6,983 nt of DNA. It comes from Actinomycetota bacterium (GTDB taxonomy: Bacteria > Actinomycetota > Thermoleophilia > Solirubrobacterales > Solirubrobacteraceae). Positions 1 through 6,405 of the stretch are shown one piece after another (within the stretch, counting starts at the first letter, position 1; each line of letters opens with the position of its first letter). The notes beneath the pieces were generated by a model that saw nothing but the letters and a program-made list of their open reading frames with translations, was not told the origin of the DNA and did no database searches. Both the position numbers and the translations under genes were made by a program. Location of the stretch: positions 1-6,983 of the forward strand of contig VAWY01000216.1 of the NCBI GenBank assembly GCA_005888335.1, given 5' to 3'.

Positions 1-734
1 AGGATCTGGTTCTTGGTGAGCTGCACCGTCTCCGCGGCCATGTCGACGTCGCGGATGCGGCTCTCGGCGCTGACCAGGTTCTCCTGGTAGATGCCGACGT
101 TGTCCAGCGAGTACTCGAGGCGGTTCTGGACCGCGCCGAGCGCGGCGCGCTGGGCCGAGACGGCGTCGATCGCGGCGTCGATCTCGGAGATGTCGGCGTT
201 GCTGGCGGCCGTGAGGTTGTAGAACTGGTTCGACACGGTGGCGCCGAGCGAGATCATCGCGACGGCGATGTTCTCGCCGTCGTTCGAGCCGACCTGGAAC
301 GACACCGTGTTGGTGTTGTTCAGCAGGCAGATGCCGTTGAACTTCGTCGAGCTGCCGAGGCGCTCGATCTCCGACGCCAGCTGCAGGACCTCGGACTGGA
401 TGGCCGACTGGTTGGTCGAGCTGAGCGTGCCGTTCTTGTACTGGACGGCCAGCTCGCGGACGCGCTGCAGCATCGAATGGACCGTGTTGAGCGCGCCTTC
501 CGCCGTCTGGACGAGCGAGACGCCGTCCTGGGTGTTGCGCTGGGCCTGGGCCAGGCCGCGGATCTGGCCGCGCATCTTCTCGGAGATCGAGAGGCCGGCG
601 GCGTCGTCGGCGGCGCGGTTGATCCGGTAGCCGGAGCTCAGGCGCTCCATCGACTTGGTGACCTGGCCGCTGACGGCAGACAGGTTGCGGTGGGCGTTGA
701 ACGCCTCCACGTTGTTCTGGATGCGAAGGGACAC
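1..734 (-). CDS. fliC: Flagellin, filament subunit (C-terminus cut by window edge)
   Basis: Flagellin is secreted through the flagellar export apparatus and polymerises into the filament. Reading the minus strand from a GTG at 734 gives 244 codons without a stop. The N-terminal D0/D1 region is classical: it begins MSLRIQNNVEAFNAHRNLS, then RLSSGYRINRAADDAAGLSI, and LQRVRELAVQ at residues 89-98. The C-terminal D1/D0 half is also recognisable (LGAVQNRLEY, then AESRIRDVDMA and LTKNQIL at the edge). By comparison with the family only about 20-25 residues are missing, giving roughly 265-270 aa in total. That is a minimal flagellin without D2/D3 outer domains. Residue 136 is a cysteine in FNGICLL, an uncommon residue in flagellins. 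The GTG start is supported by the family N-terminus and by AAGGAG six bases upstream. The gene has its own predicted sigma-28 promoter. Identity is very sure; the gene symbol follows convention (hag in Bacillus). Confidence 0.97.
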   Translation of the reverse strand, partial: MSLRIQNNVEAFNAHRNLSAVSGQVTKSMERLSSGYRINRAADDAAGLSISEKMRGQIRGLAQAQRNTQDGVSLVQTAEGALNTVHSMLQRVRELAVQYKNGTLSSTNQSAIQSEVLQLASEIERLGSSTKFNGICLLNNTNTVSFQVGSNDGENIAVAMISLGATVSNQFYNLTAASNADISEIDAAIDAVSAQRAALGAVQNRLEYSLDNVGIYQENLVSAESRIRDVDMAAETVQLTKNQI

Positions 735-755
735 TTGTCTCTCCTTGATGGTCCC
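728..755 (-). promoter_or_regulatory. Possible hairpin over flagellin Shine-Dalgarno and start
   Basis: GGGAC (755-751) is complementary to GTCCC (732-728), leaving an 18-nt loop that contains the AAGGAG ribosome binding site and the first two bases of the GTG start. The last base of the start codon and codons 2-3 would lie in the stem. Only five base pairs support it, so it would be weak alone; it matters chiefly because a second GGA-loop hairpin lies just upstream. The stem pairing is seen directly; the regulatory role is inference. Confidence 0.4.
741..746 (-). promoter_or_regulatory. Ribosome binding site of flagellin
   Basis: The minus strand reads AAGGAG six bases before the GTG at 734. 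It is among the strongest Shine-Dalgarno matches in the window and fixes the GTG as the start, in agreement with the flagellin N-terminus. It lies in the loop of a possible hairpin (728-755), so its access may be controlled. Confidence 0.85.
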
Positions 756-758
756 GGG

Positions 759-773
759 GCGACTCCCTGTCGC
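759..773 (-). promoter_or_regulatory. Leader hairpin with GGA in loop (candidate CsrA site)
   Basis: The minus strand reads GCGAC-AGGGA-GTCGC, a perfect 5-bp stem with a 5-nt loop, in the untranslated leader of flagellin. The sequence ACAGGGA resembles the ACARGGA core of CsrA-binding sites, which favour a GGA in a hairpin loop. Its GGA is 22 nt upstream of the GGA in the Shine-Dalgarno, a spacing that a CsrA dimer could bridge. No csrA or fliW gene is visible in the window, so the function is inferred. Confidence 0.45.
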
Positions 774-789
774 CCGCTGTCACGCGGAG

Positions 790-816
790 TGATCGGAGGG
801 TCTGGGCGGCGGTTGA
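790..816 (-). promoter_or_regulatory. Sigma-28 (FliA/SigD-type) promoter for flagellin
   Basis: The minus strand reads TCAA (816-813), a 15-nt spacer, then TCCGATCA (797-790). The known consensus for flagellar sigma factors is TAAA-N15-GCCGATAA, so the match is 3 of 4 and 6 of 8 with exact spacing. Transcription would begin near 783, giving a leader of about 50 nt that contains the whole first hairpin. Late flagellar genes such as flagellin are normally driven by this class of sigma factor. The element starts 20 bp beyond the stop of the preceding gene. Confidence 0.7.
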
Positions 817-835
817 CGCGCCGTGGACGTCCGTA

Positions 836-1177
836 CTACTGGGCCGCCGCGGAGGCCCGCCGGGCCTCGGCCTTCGCCGCCGCCTCGGCGGCCTCGCGCG
901 CCTGGAGTGCCCGCTCCTCGAGGCGCTTGCGGGCGCGCGCGACCTCGGCGACGGCGACCTCGCGCCAGATGGCGACGGCGCCGGCCCAGGCGAGCAGGTA
1001 GAGCCCGATGCCGCCGGCGAGCGCGTGCAGCGCCGAGTCGAAGCCCGACATGTGCGCGCGGTACGACAGCAGGCCGACGACCACGAAGCCGATCAGCCCG
1101 CCCCAGCCCTTGGCGGTCGAGATGTGCCGGCGCGCCCGCGGATGGGCCGCCAGCTTGACGCGCGGCTCGTCGCTCAT
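836..1177 (-). CDS. Unrecognised small membrane protein, two TM helices and charged helical tail
   Basis: I do not recognise this 113-aa protein. The ATG at 1177 is chosen because it follows the PilZ gene stop by only 4 nt; the ribosome site is poor, so translation probably depends on the upstream gene. A basic N-terminal segment (residues 1-24) precedes a likely first membrane helix (about 25-38, GLIGFVVVGLLSY). A short His-containing loop leads to a second helix (about 53-71, ALAGGIGLYLLAWAGAVAIW). The tail (72-113) is rich in Ala, Glu, Arg and Lys and should form a long helix or coiled coil. By the positive-inside rule both ends probably face the cytoplasm. Its place as last gene of the fliR-flhB-flhA-flhF-pilZ unit, just before flagellin, suggests a role in motility or export, but no specific function can be assigned. 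Confidence 0.8.
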   Translation of the reverse strand: MSDEPRVKLAAHPRARRHISTAKGWGGLIGFVVVGLLSYRAHMSGFDSALHALAGGIGLYLLAWAGAVAIWREVAVAEVARARKRLEERALQAREAAEAAAKAEARRASAAAQ

Positions 1178-1181
1178 CGCG

Positions 1182-1805
1182 CTAATAGCCGAGCCGCGCC
1201 TCGCGCGCGGCCTTCTCGCGCTGATAGGCGAAGCGCACGAGGCGGTCGCGCTCGCCCTCGTCCATCTCGCTGAACTGCACGCCGTGGAAGCCATCGGGCG
1301 TCACCCGCACGACGCGGCATCTGCCCTGGATGCGGGCGGGCAGCAGGTCCAGGCGCAGGTCGAAGCCCAGCTCGTCGCCGACCTGCAGGCCGCTCAGCCC
1401 GCGCACGAGCAGGCCGCCGCCCGACAGGTTGAGCGTGAGGCCGCGCTGGGGCGCGCGGCCTTCAGCGGTGACGATCACGGCGGCGATGCAGTCGGTGCGC
1501 GCGTGGGCGCGGCGCTGGAGCAGCTGGGTGCGGCCCTGGTGCTCGAAGCGCAGCGCCTCGCCGTGGTCGGCCGCCTGCAGGCGGACCGTGCCGAGCATCC
1601 GCCACATGCCGTCGTCGGTGACGAACTCCAGGAAGGCCTGGGTGTGGTCGAGCAGCGCCGTGCGCGGACGGGCGAGCAGGACGAGCTCGGTGAAGCCCTC
1701 GCCCTTGCCGGTCACGCGCGCGGGGACCTCCTCGAGGCCCGGCAGCGACAAGGTCACCTGGCGCTGCAGCGGCGGGCTGGCATTCGCCGGTGCTTCGAAG
1801 GTCAC
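1182..1805 (-). CDS. YcgR-like PilZ-domain c-di-GMP-binding protein
   Basis: The protein has 207 aa, a usual length for YcgR/MotI-type flagellar brakes. Residues about 1-92 form a beta-rich region fitting the N-terminal YcgR domain; about 93-200 form the PilZ domain. The c-di-GMP motif is complete: QRRAHAR gives R99-x3-R103, and NLSGGG gives N126, S128 and G131 of (D/N)xSxxG. In known relatives, c-di-GMP-bound protein interacts with motor parts and slows or stops rotation. It has no membrane segment and should be cytoplasmic. The GTG start at 1805 overlaps the flhF stop as GTGA; the reading frame stays open far upstream, but that part is an antisense-like Arg/Ala-rich shadow of flhF. Placement inside an export-gene operon supports a motility role. 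Whether it acts as a brake or otherwise is inference. Confidence 0.9.
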   Translation of the reverse strand: MTFEAPANASPPLQRQVTLSLPGLEEVPARVTGKGEGFTELVLLARPRTALLDHTQAFLEFVTDDGMWRMLGTVRLQAADHGEALRFEHQGRTQLLQRRAHARTDCIAAVIVTAEGRAPQRGLTLNLSGGGLLVRGLSGLQVGDELGFDLRLDLLPARIQGRCRVVRVTPDGFHGVQFSEMDEGERDRLVRFAYQREKAAREARLGY

Positions 1806-3280
1806 GCCATCACCGCCGCGGCCAGCTCCTCCGGCAGTGCCGGGCGCAGCCCGCCGCTGACGATGGTGCCGCGCCCGACGTAGGAGAGCGGCAGCCCGGT
1901 CTCGATCGCGAGCTCGATCGCCGTGCCCAGACGCTCGGTCTCGTCGGCGTGGGTCAGCGCGAGCGCGTCCACGCCCAGCGAGCGCGTCCCGGCGACGAGG
2001 TCGCGCCCGGCGGCAGGGTCCATCGTCGCCGGCAGGGCGAGATGCGTGTCGTCGAGGCGCAGCTGGCGCAGCTCGTTGGCCAGCGCGCGCAGCTCCGCCT
2101 CCGCGCGCGGCGAGACGCCCGGCGTGTCGACGAGCACGAGAGCGCCCTCGGGCAGGCGGTCGACGCGCGCACGGGCCTCGGTCGCGTCGTCGAGCGCGAG
2201 GACCGGGACGCCGCACGGGGCAAGCAGCCGCCGCAGCTCGGCGCCGTCGTCCTCGGCGCGCAGCGTCAGGCAGGTGACGGGCGCGGGCGTGCGCACCGCG
2301 TAGGCGTGGGCGAGGCGAGCGACGCAGCGCGTCTTGCCGGCTCCGCCGGGGCCGACGAAGCCCACGACGCGCCCGCCCGCGCCGCGCAGGGGCGCGGCGG
2401 GGATGCGGCGCGCGAGCGCGCTGGCGACGAGCGGCTTGATGCGCCCGTTGGAGGCGAACGGCAGCAGGTGGGTGACGACCTCGTCGAGGACCTCTCCGAC
2501 GAGCCCGTCGGAGAGCCCGCGATCGAGCAGGCGGGTCTGGACGCGGCGCGCGCCGGCCGGCCACTGGACGCCCGCCGCAGCGGGCGCGGCCGCGGGCAGG
2601 GCGGGCAGGATCTCGGGCTCGGGCGCGGGCGGGGCCTGCGCGACGACGGGCGCGGCGACCGGCTCGTCGTCATCCTCGGGCCAGGCGACCGGGGCGCGAG
2701 GCGCGTCGGGCGCGAACAGCGCGGCGAGCGCCGCGCCGTGGCCGTTGGCCGGACGGGCGGGCTCGGCGCCGGCCTGCACGACGCGCGCCGCGGCGGCGAG
2801 CGCATCGGGGACGAAGTCGGCGGCCGCCTGCGCGGCGCGCTGCTCGACAGCGGCCTGCTCGAGCTCTGGGCCGAGGGCGGCCTTGAGCGTGGTCAGGAAG
2901 CTCTCGGCGCCCGGCGCGGGCGAAGCGGCGGCCGGTGCGGCGTCGAGGGCGCCGAGGAAGTCGTCGGGCAGCGGGGCCGGAGCGGCGGGCGCGGGCGCGG
3001 AGTCCGGCTTCGCGGCCGGCGCGGCGTCAGCGAGCTGCGCGGCCGCCGGCTTCGCGGCAAGGCGGGGCTGCTCGGCGGGCGCGACGGGCGCCTGTGGCCC
3101 GCCCGACGGCCCGGCCATCGCCTCGACCTCGAAGACGCGGCGCTGGAAGAAGCCGCCGACGCCGCCGGTCAGCCCCTCGCGCTGGCGTACGACGAGCGCG
3201 TCGTCGCCCAGCTCGGCGCGGACCTTGGCCTCGACCTCGGCCAGCGACAGGCCGCGGAACGTCCTCGTCTCGCCACTCAC
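1802..3280 (-). CDS. flhF: FlhF, SRP-family GTPase-like flagellar placement protein, divergent G motifs
   Basis: FlhF is a membrane-associated SRP-type GTPase that helps set where and how many flagella form. This copy has 492 aa against about 366 in Bacillus subtilis. Residues 1-56 match the FlhF N-terminal B domain (TFRGLSLAEVEAKVRAELG, then FFQRRVFEVEA). Residues about 58-238 are a long Ala/Pro-rich, probably disordered linker. Residues about 240-492 form the NG domain: P-loop GPGGAGKT (310-317), G3 as DTPG (385-388). Other motifs deviate: the usual DTYRIGA is RAEDDGA (341-347), TKxD is THAD (443-446), and the second Thr after the P-loop Lys is R318. Nucleotide binding or hydrolysis may therefore be altered. 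The GTG start overlaps the flhA stop as GTGA; GGAG lies 10 nt upstream. No flhG follows. Identification rests on the N-terminal domain, P-loop and neighbours. Confidence 0.9.
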   Translation of the reverse strand: MSGETRTFRGLSLAEVEAKVRAELGDDALVVRQREGLTGGVGGFFQRRVFEVEAMAGPSGGPQAPVAPAEQPRLAAKPAAAQLADAAPAAKPDSAPAPAAPAPLPDDFLGALDAAPAAASPAPGAESFLTTLKAALGPELEQAAVEQRAAQAAADFVPDALAAAARVVQAGAEPARPANGHGAALAALFAPDAPRAPVAWPEDDDEPVAAPVVAQAPPAPEPEILPALPAAAPAAAGVQWPAGARRVQTRLLDRGLSDGLVGEVLDEVVTHLLPFASNGRIKPLVASALARRIPAAPLRGAGGRVVGFVGPGGAGKTRCVARLAHAYAVRTPAPVTCLTLRAEDDGAELRRLLAPCGVPVLALDDATEARARVDRLPEGALVLVDTPGVSPRAEAELRALANELRQLRLDDTHLALPATMDPAAGRDLVAGTRSLGVDALALTHADETERLGTAIELAIETGLPLSYVGRGTIVSGGLRPALPEELAAAVMA

Positions 3281-5340
3281 GCGGTCACTACTCCGATCGT
3301 CTCGACGCTCACACCGGGCGCGATCTCGTTGTACGCGCACACCGAAAGCTGCGGCAGGGCCTGCTCGACCAGGCGGCGCACGTGGCGCCGGATCCGCGAC
3401 GAGCACACGAGCACCGGCCGGCGGCCCCTGGCCACCGCGTGCTCGACCTGCTGGGCCAGCGCCGAGACCAGCGCCTGGGCCCGGCTCGGGTTCATCGCCA
3501 GGAACTCACCGTCCGCCGTGGGCGTGATCGCGTCGGAGACCTCCTGCTCGACGGCCGGGTCGAGCGCGATCGCGCGCAGCTGCATCTCGGCGTCCAGGTG
3601 CGGGGCGACGATGGCGCGGGCCAGCGCCTGGCGGGCGTGCTCGGCCAGCAGCGCGGGGTCGCGGGTCAGGCGGGCGCGGTCGCCGACGGCCTCGACGATC
3701 GTGCCGAGGTCGCGGATGGAGACGTTCTCGCGCAGCAGCGCCTGCAGGACGCGCTGGATCTCGCCGACGGACAGAAGCTCGGGCACGACCTCTTCAACGA
3801 CCGCTGCGTTGTGTTCCTTGAGCGCATCGAGCAGGCTCCGAACGTCCTGACGGGTCAGGAGCTCGCTGACGTTGGCGCGGATCGTCTCCGTCAGGTGCGT
3901 GACGATGACCGACTCGGCGTCGACGACCGTGTAGCCGAGCGCCTCGGCCTCCGCGCGCGACGCGTCCGGGATCCACACCGCCGGCAGGCCGAAGGCGGGC
4001 TCGGTGGTCGGGATGCCCTGCAGCTGGCCGACGGCGTCGCCCGGGTCGAGCGCCAGCTGGTGGCCGGCGACGACCGCCCCGCGAGCAACCTCCACGCCGC
4101 GGACCTTGACCGCGTACTCGTGCGAGCCGAGGCCCAGCTCGTCGTGGATGCGCACCGTGGGAACGACTGTGCCGAGCTCGCCGGCGATCTGCTTGCGCAC
4201 GGCGCTGACGCGGCTGAGCAGCGTGCCGCCCGACGCGGAGCCGTCGACGAGCGGCACCAGGCCGAAGCCGATGGCCAGCTCGAGCGGGTCGATGGTGAGG
4301 GCCTCGATGGCCTGGTCGCGCGGCGTGGCCTCCGCGGCCTTCTGAGGCGCGGCCGCGGCCATCGCCGCCTCGCGCTCGCGCTCGGCGAGGACGTCGCGCA
4401 GCGCGCGCCCGATCGCGAAGAGCGTGCCGCCGATGATCAGGAACGGCAGCTTGGGCAGCCCGGGGACGAGGGCCATGGCGCAGATGACGCCGCCGGCGAC
4501 CAGCGGGGCCTTGCGCTGCTTGAGGACCTGGGAGGCCAGGTCGGTGCCCAGGTCGCGCTCGGAGGCCGAGCGCGTGACGATGATGCCCGTCGCCACGGAG
4601 ATGAGCAGCGCGGGGATCTGCGCCGCCAGGCCGTCGCCGACGCTGAGCAGCGAGAAGTGGTTGATCGCCTCGGTGAGCGGCCTGCCCTGCTGCACGACGC
4701 CGACGACGATGCCGCCGAGCAGGTTGATCGCGGTGATGAGCACCGCGGCCATGGCGTCGCCCTTGACGAACTTCGAGGCGCCGTCCATCGCGCCGTAGAA
4801 GTCGGCCTCCTGGGAGATCTCCTCGCGGCGCCGGCGCGCCTGCTCCTCGGTGATCTGGCCGGCGTTGAGGTCGGCGTCGATGGCCATCTGCTTGCCGGGC
4901 ATGGCGTCGAGGGTGAAGCGCGCGCCGACCTCGGCCACGCGCCCCGCGCCGTTCGTCACCACGACGAACTGGATGACGATCAGGATGAGGAAGACGACGA
5001 GGCCGACGACCACGTTGCCGCCGACCACGAACTTGCCGAAGGCTTCCACGACGTGGCCCGCATCGCCGTGCAGCAGGATCAGCCGCGTCACGCTGACGTT
5101 GATCGCCAGCCGGAACAGCGTGCTGATGAGCAGCAGCGACGGGAAGGCCGAGAAGTCCAGCGCCCGCGGCAGGTAGAGCGTCGCCACGACCACGGCCAGC
5201 GCCGCCGAGATGTTCGCCGCGATCGCCAGGTCCAGCAGGAACGGCGGCAGCGGGATGATCATCATGACGACGACCAGCACCACCACCGCGGCGGCGACCA
5301 GGTCGGCGTACTTGGCGCCCTGCTTCAGCAAGCCCGTCAT
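3277..5340 (-). CDS. flhA: FlhA, flagellar type III export gate protein
   Basis: FlhA is the large export-gate component: its membrane part couples proton flow to secretion and its cytoplasmic part docks chaperone-substrate complexes. The 687-aa length is normal. The N-terminal half (about 1-315) is membrane-embedded, with clear helices such as those around 14-30, 34-57 and 107-129. The FHIPEP signature is complete at 134-157 (R134, E137, R141, D145, PGKQM, D155). R134, R141 and D195 correspond by spacing to the functionally important R147, R154 and D208 of Salmonella FlhA. MDGASKFVKGD is at 185-195. A charged linker (about 316-345) leads to the cytoplasmic domain, which ends with the conserved AYNEI. 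The ATG at 5340 overlaps the flhB stop as ATGA and has AGGAGG 8 nt upstream. No oddities were seen. Confidence 0.98.
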   Translation of the reverse strand: MTGLLKQGAKYADLVAAAVVVLVVVMMIIPLPPFLLDLAIAANISAALAVVVATLYLPRALDFSAFPSLLLISTLFRLAINVSVTRLILLHGDAGHVVEAFGKFVVGGNVVVGLVVFLILIVIQFVVVTNGAGRVAEVGARFTLDAMPGKQMAIDADLNAGQITEEQARRRREEISQEADFYGAMDGASKFVKGDAMAAVLITAINLLGGIVVGVVQQGRPLTEAINHFSLLSVGDGLAAQIPALLISVATGIIVTRSASERDLGTDLASQVLKQRKAPLVAGGVICAMALVPGLPKLPFLIIGGTLFAIGRALRDVLAEREREAAMAAAAPQKAAEATPRDQAIEALTIDPLELAIGFGLVPLVDGSASGGTLLSRVSAVRKQIAGELGTVVPTVRIHDELGLGSHEYAVKVRGVEVARGAVVAGHQLALDPGDAVGQLQGIPTTEPAFGLPAVWIPDASRAEAEALGYTVVDAESVIVTHLTETIRANVSELLTRQDVRSLLDALKEHNAAVVEEVVPELLSVGEIQRVLQALLRENVSIRDLGTIVEAVGDRARLTRDPALLAEHARQALARAIVAPHLDAEMQLRAIALDPAVEQEVSDAITPTADGEFLAMNPSRAQALVSALAQQVEHAVARGRRPVLVCSSRIRRHVRRLVEQALPQLSVCAYNEIAPGVSVETIGVVTA

Positions 5341-6404
5341 GCGGAGGCCCTCCTCGCGGCCGCGACGCGGTAGACGAAGGCCAGGAGCTGGGCCACGGCC
5401 TCGTAGAGCTCCTCGGGGACCTGCTGACCGACCTCGACGGAGGCGTGCAGCGAGCGGGCGAGCGGGGGATCAGGGACCACCGGTACACCGTGGTCGGCCG
5501 CGAGCTCGCGGATCTTGAGCGCGACGAGGTCCTGGCCCTTGGCCACGACCTCGGGCGCCGGCGCGCTGCCGTCGTAGCGCAGCGCGACCGAGTAGTGCGT
5601 CGGGTTGGTGACGACGACGTCCGCGGTCGGGACGGCGGCCATCATCCGCGCCCGCGCGGCGGCCATCTGGCGCCGGCGCAGCGCGCTGCGCACCTCGGGC
5701 GGCAGCTGCTGCTGCTTGGCCTCCTCCTTGACCTCCTGCTTGTCCATCCGCAGCGACTTGAGGTGGCGGCGCTTCTGGTAGGCGAAGTCGGCCAGCCCGA
5801 TGAGCAGGTAGGCGACGGCGGCGCGGCGCGCGAGGCCCGAGATCGTGTGCACGAGCTGGCCGGAGAGCTCCTGCGCGTCGACGCCGACCATGGCGCCGAG
5901 CTGCCCGAGCTGGGGCAGCAGCGCCGCGGCGATGATCGCCCCCACGGCGCCCACCTTGACGAGGTTCTTGGCGAGCTCGGCCAGCGCCTGCGGGCCGTAG
6001 ATCTGCTTGAAGCCGCTGGCCGGGTTGAGCTTCTTGAAGTCGGGCTTGAGCGCGCCGAGATGCGGGCGCACGCCGACCTGGCCGACGTTGACCACGATCG
6101 CCGCCGCGGCGCACGCGAGGCACACCGGCGCGAGCGCGGCGACCATCTCGCGGCCCGTGCGCTGCAGCAGCGTGCCCAGGCCGGACGTCGAGACGACGTT
6201 CGGATCGGTGATCTGGCCGAGCGACGTGGTCATGACCTCGCGGATGTGCGCGACCATGCCCGGCCCGGCGGCGCCCAGCGCGAGCAGGCCGGCGAACAGG
6301 ACGACGGCCCCGTTGAGGTCGGCGGACTTGGCGACCTGCCCCTTCTTGCGCGCCTCCTCGAGGCGCTTGGGAGTCGGTGCCTCGGTCTTCTCGCCGCCGG
6401 CCAT
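5337..6404 (-). CDS. flhB: FlhB, flagellar export switch protein
   Basis: FlhB is an inner-membrane export component whose cytoplasmic domain cleaves itself to switch substrate specificity from rod/hook to filament proteins. This protein has 355 aa, the family norm. The N-terminus is typical (EKTEAPTPKRLEEARKKGQV, residues 5-24). Four membrane helices are apparent (about 31-50, 88-108, 148-170, 185-208). A basic connector (about 211-255) leads to the cytoplasmic domain with the autocleavage site NPTH at 267-270, N267 being the residue whose cyclisation breaks the chain. The downstream VVAKGQDLVALKIREL and PPLARSLH are also conserved. The start at 6404 follows the fliR stop by one base, with AAGGTGG six bases upstream; the stop overlaps the flhA start. 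The intact motif implies a working substrate switch. Confidence 0.98.
   Translation of the reverse strand: MAGGEKTEAPTPKRLEEARKKGQVAKSADLNGAVVLFAGLLALGAAGPGMVAHIREVMTTSLGQITDPNVVSTSGLGTLLQRTGREMVAALAPVCLACAAAAIVVNVGQVGVRPHLGALKPDFKKLNPASGFKQIYGPQALAELAKNLVKVGAVGAIIAAALLPQLGQLGAMVGVDAQELSGQLVHTISGLARRAAVAYLLIGLADFAYQKRRHLKSLRMDKQEVKEEAKQQQLPPEVRSALRRRQMAAARARMMAAVPTADVVVTNPTHYSVALRYDGSAPAPEVVAKGQDLVALKIRELAADHGVPVVPDPPLARSLHASVEVGQQVPEELYEAVAQLLAFVYRVAAARRASA
5349..5354 (-). promoter_or_regulatory. Ribosome binding site of flhA
   Basis: A perfect AGGAGG lies inside the end of flhB, 8 nt before the flhA ATG. It is stronger than the sites of the downstream genes flhF and pilZ, which suggests flhA can be initiated independently while the later genes rely more on coupling. 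Confidence 0.8.
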
Positions 6405-6405
6405 C

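Noticed and set aside
762..790. Alternative stem ACTCC/GGAGT in the flagellin leader, considered as a terminator
   Set aside because: Only five pairs with a large loop and no T-run on the minus strand; it does not look like an intrinsic terminator.
825..832. Perfect palindrome GGACGTCC just before the flagellin promoter
   Set aside because: Eight bases are too short in this GC-rich sequence to claim an operator, and no second copy is seen nearby.
1178..1294. Upstream extension of the small membrane protein
   Set aside because: The added 39 residues overlap the PilZ coding region and have shadow-like composition.
1806..2564. Upstream extension of the PilZ gene giving a 460-aa protein
   Set aside because: The extra residues are Arg/Ala/Pro-rich shadow sequence within flhF; the GTG at 1805 gives a normal-length YcgR-like protein and a standard 4-nt overlap.
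3281..3406. Upstream extension of flhF
   Set aside because: The added 42 residues overlap the end of flhA and do not resemble an FlhF N-terminus, whereas the sequence from the GTG at 3280 does.
1790..3850. 686-codon open frame on the plus strand
   Set aside because: Antisense to flhF and flhA, repetitive Arg/Gly composition, no motif.
2935..5373. 812-codon open frame on the plus strand
   Set aside because: It lies antisense to flhF and flhA, is Arg/Ala/Asp-rich low-complexity sequence and has no recognisable domain. GC-rich DNA gives such shadow frames.
3794..5488. 564-codon open frame on the minus strand, out of frame with flhA/flhB
   Set aside because: Its translation is Arg/Gly/Ala-rich and overlaps the clearly recognised FlhA and FlhB frames.
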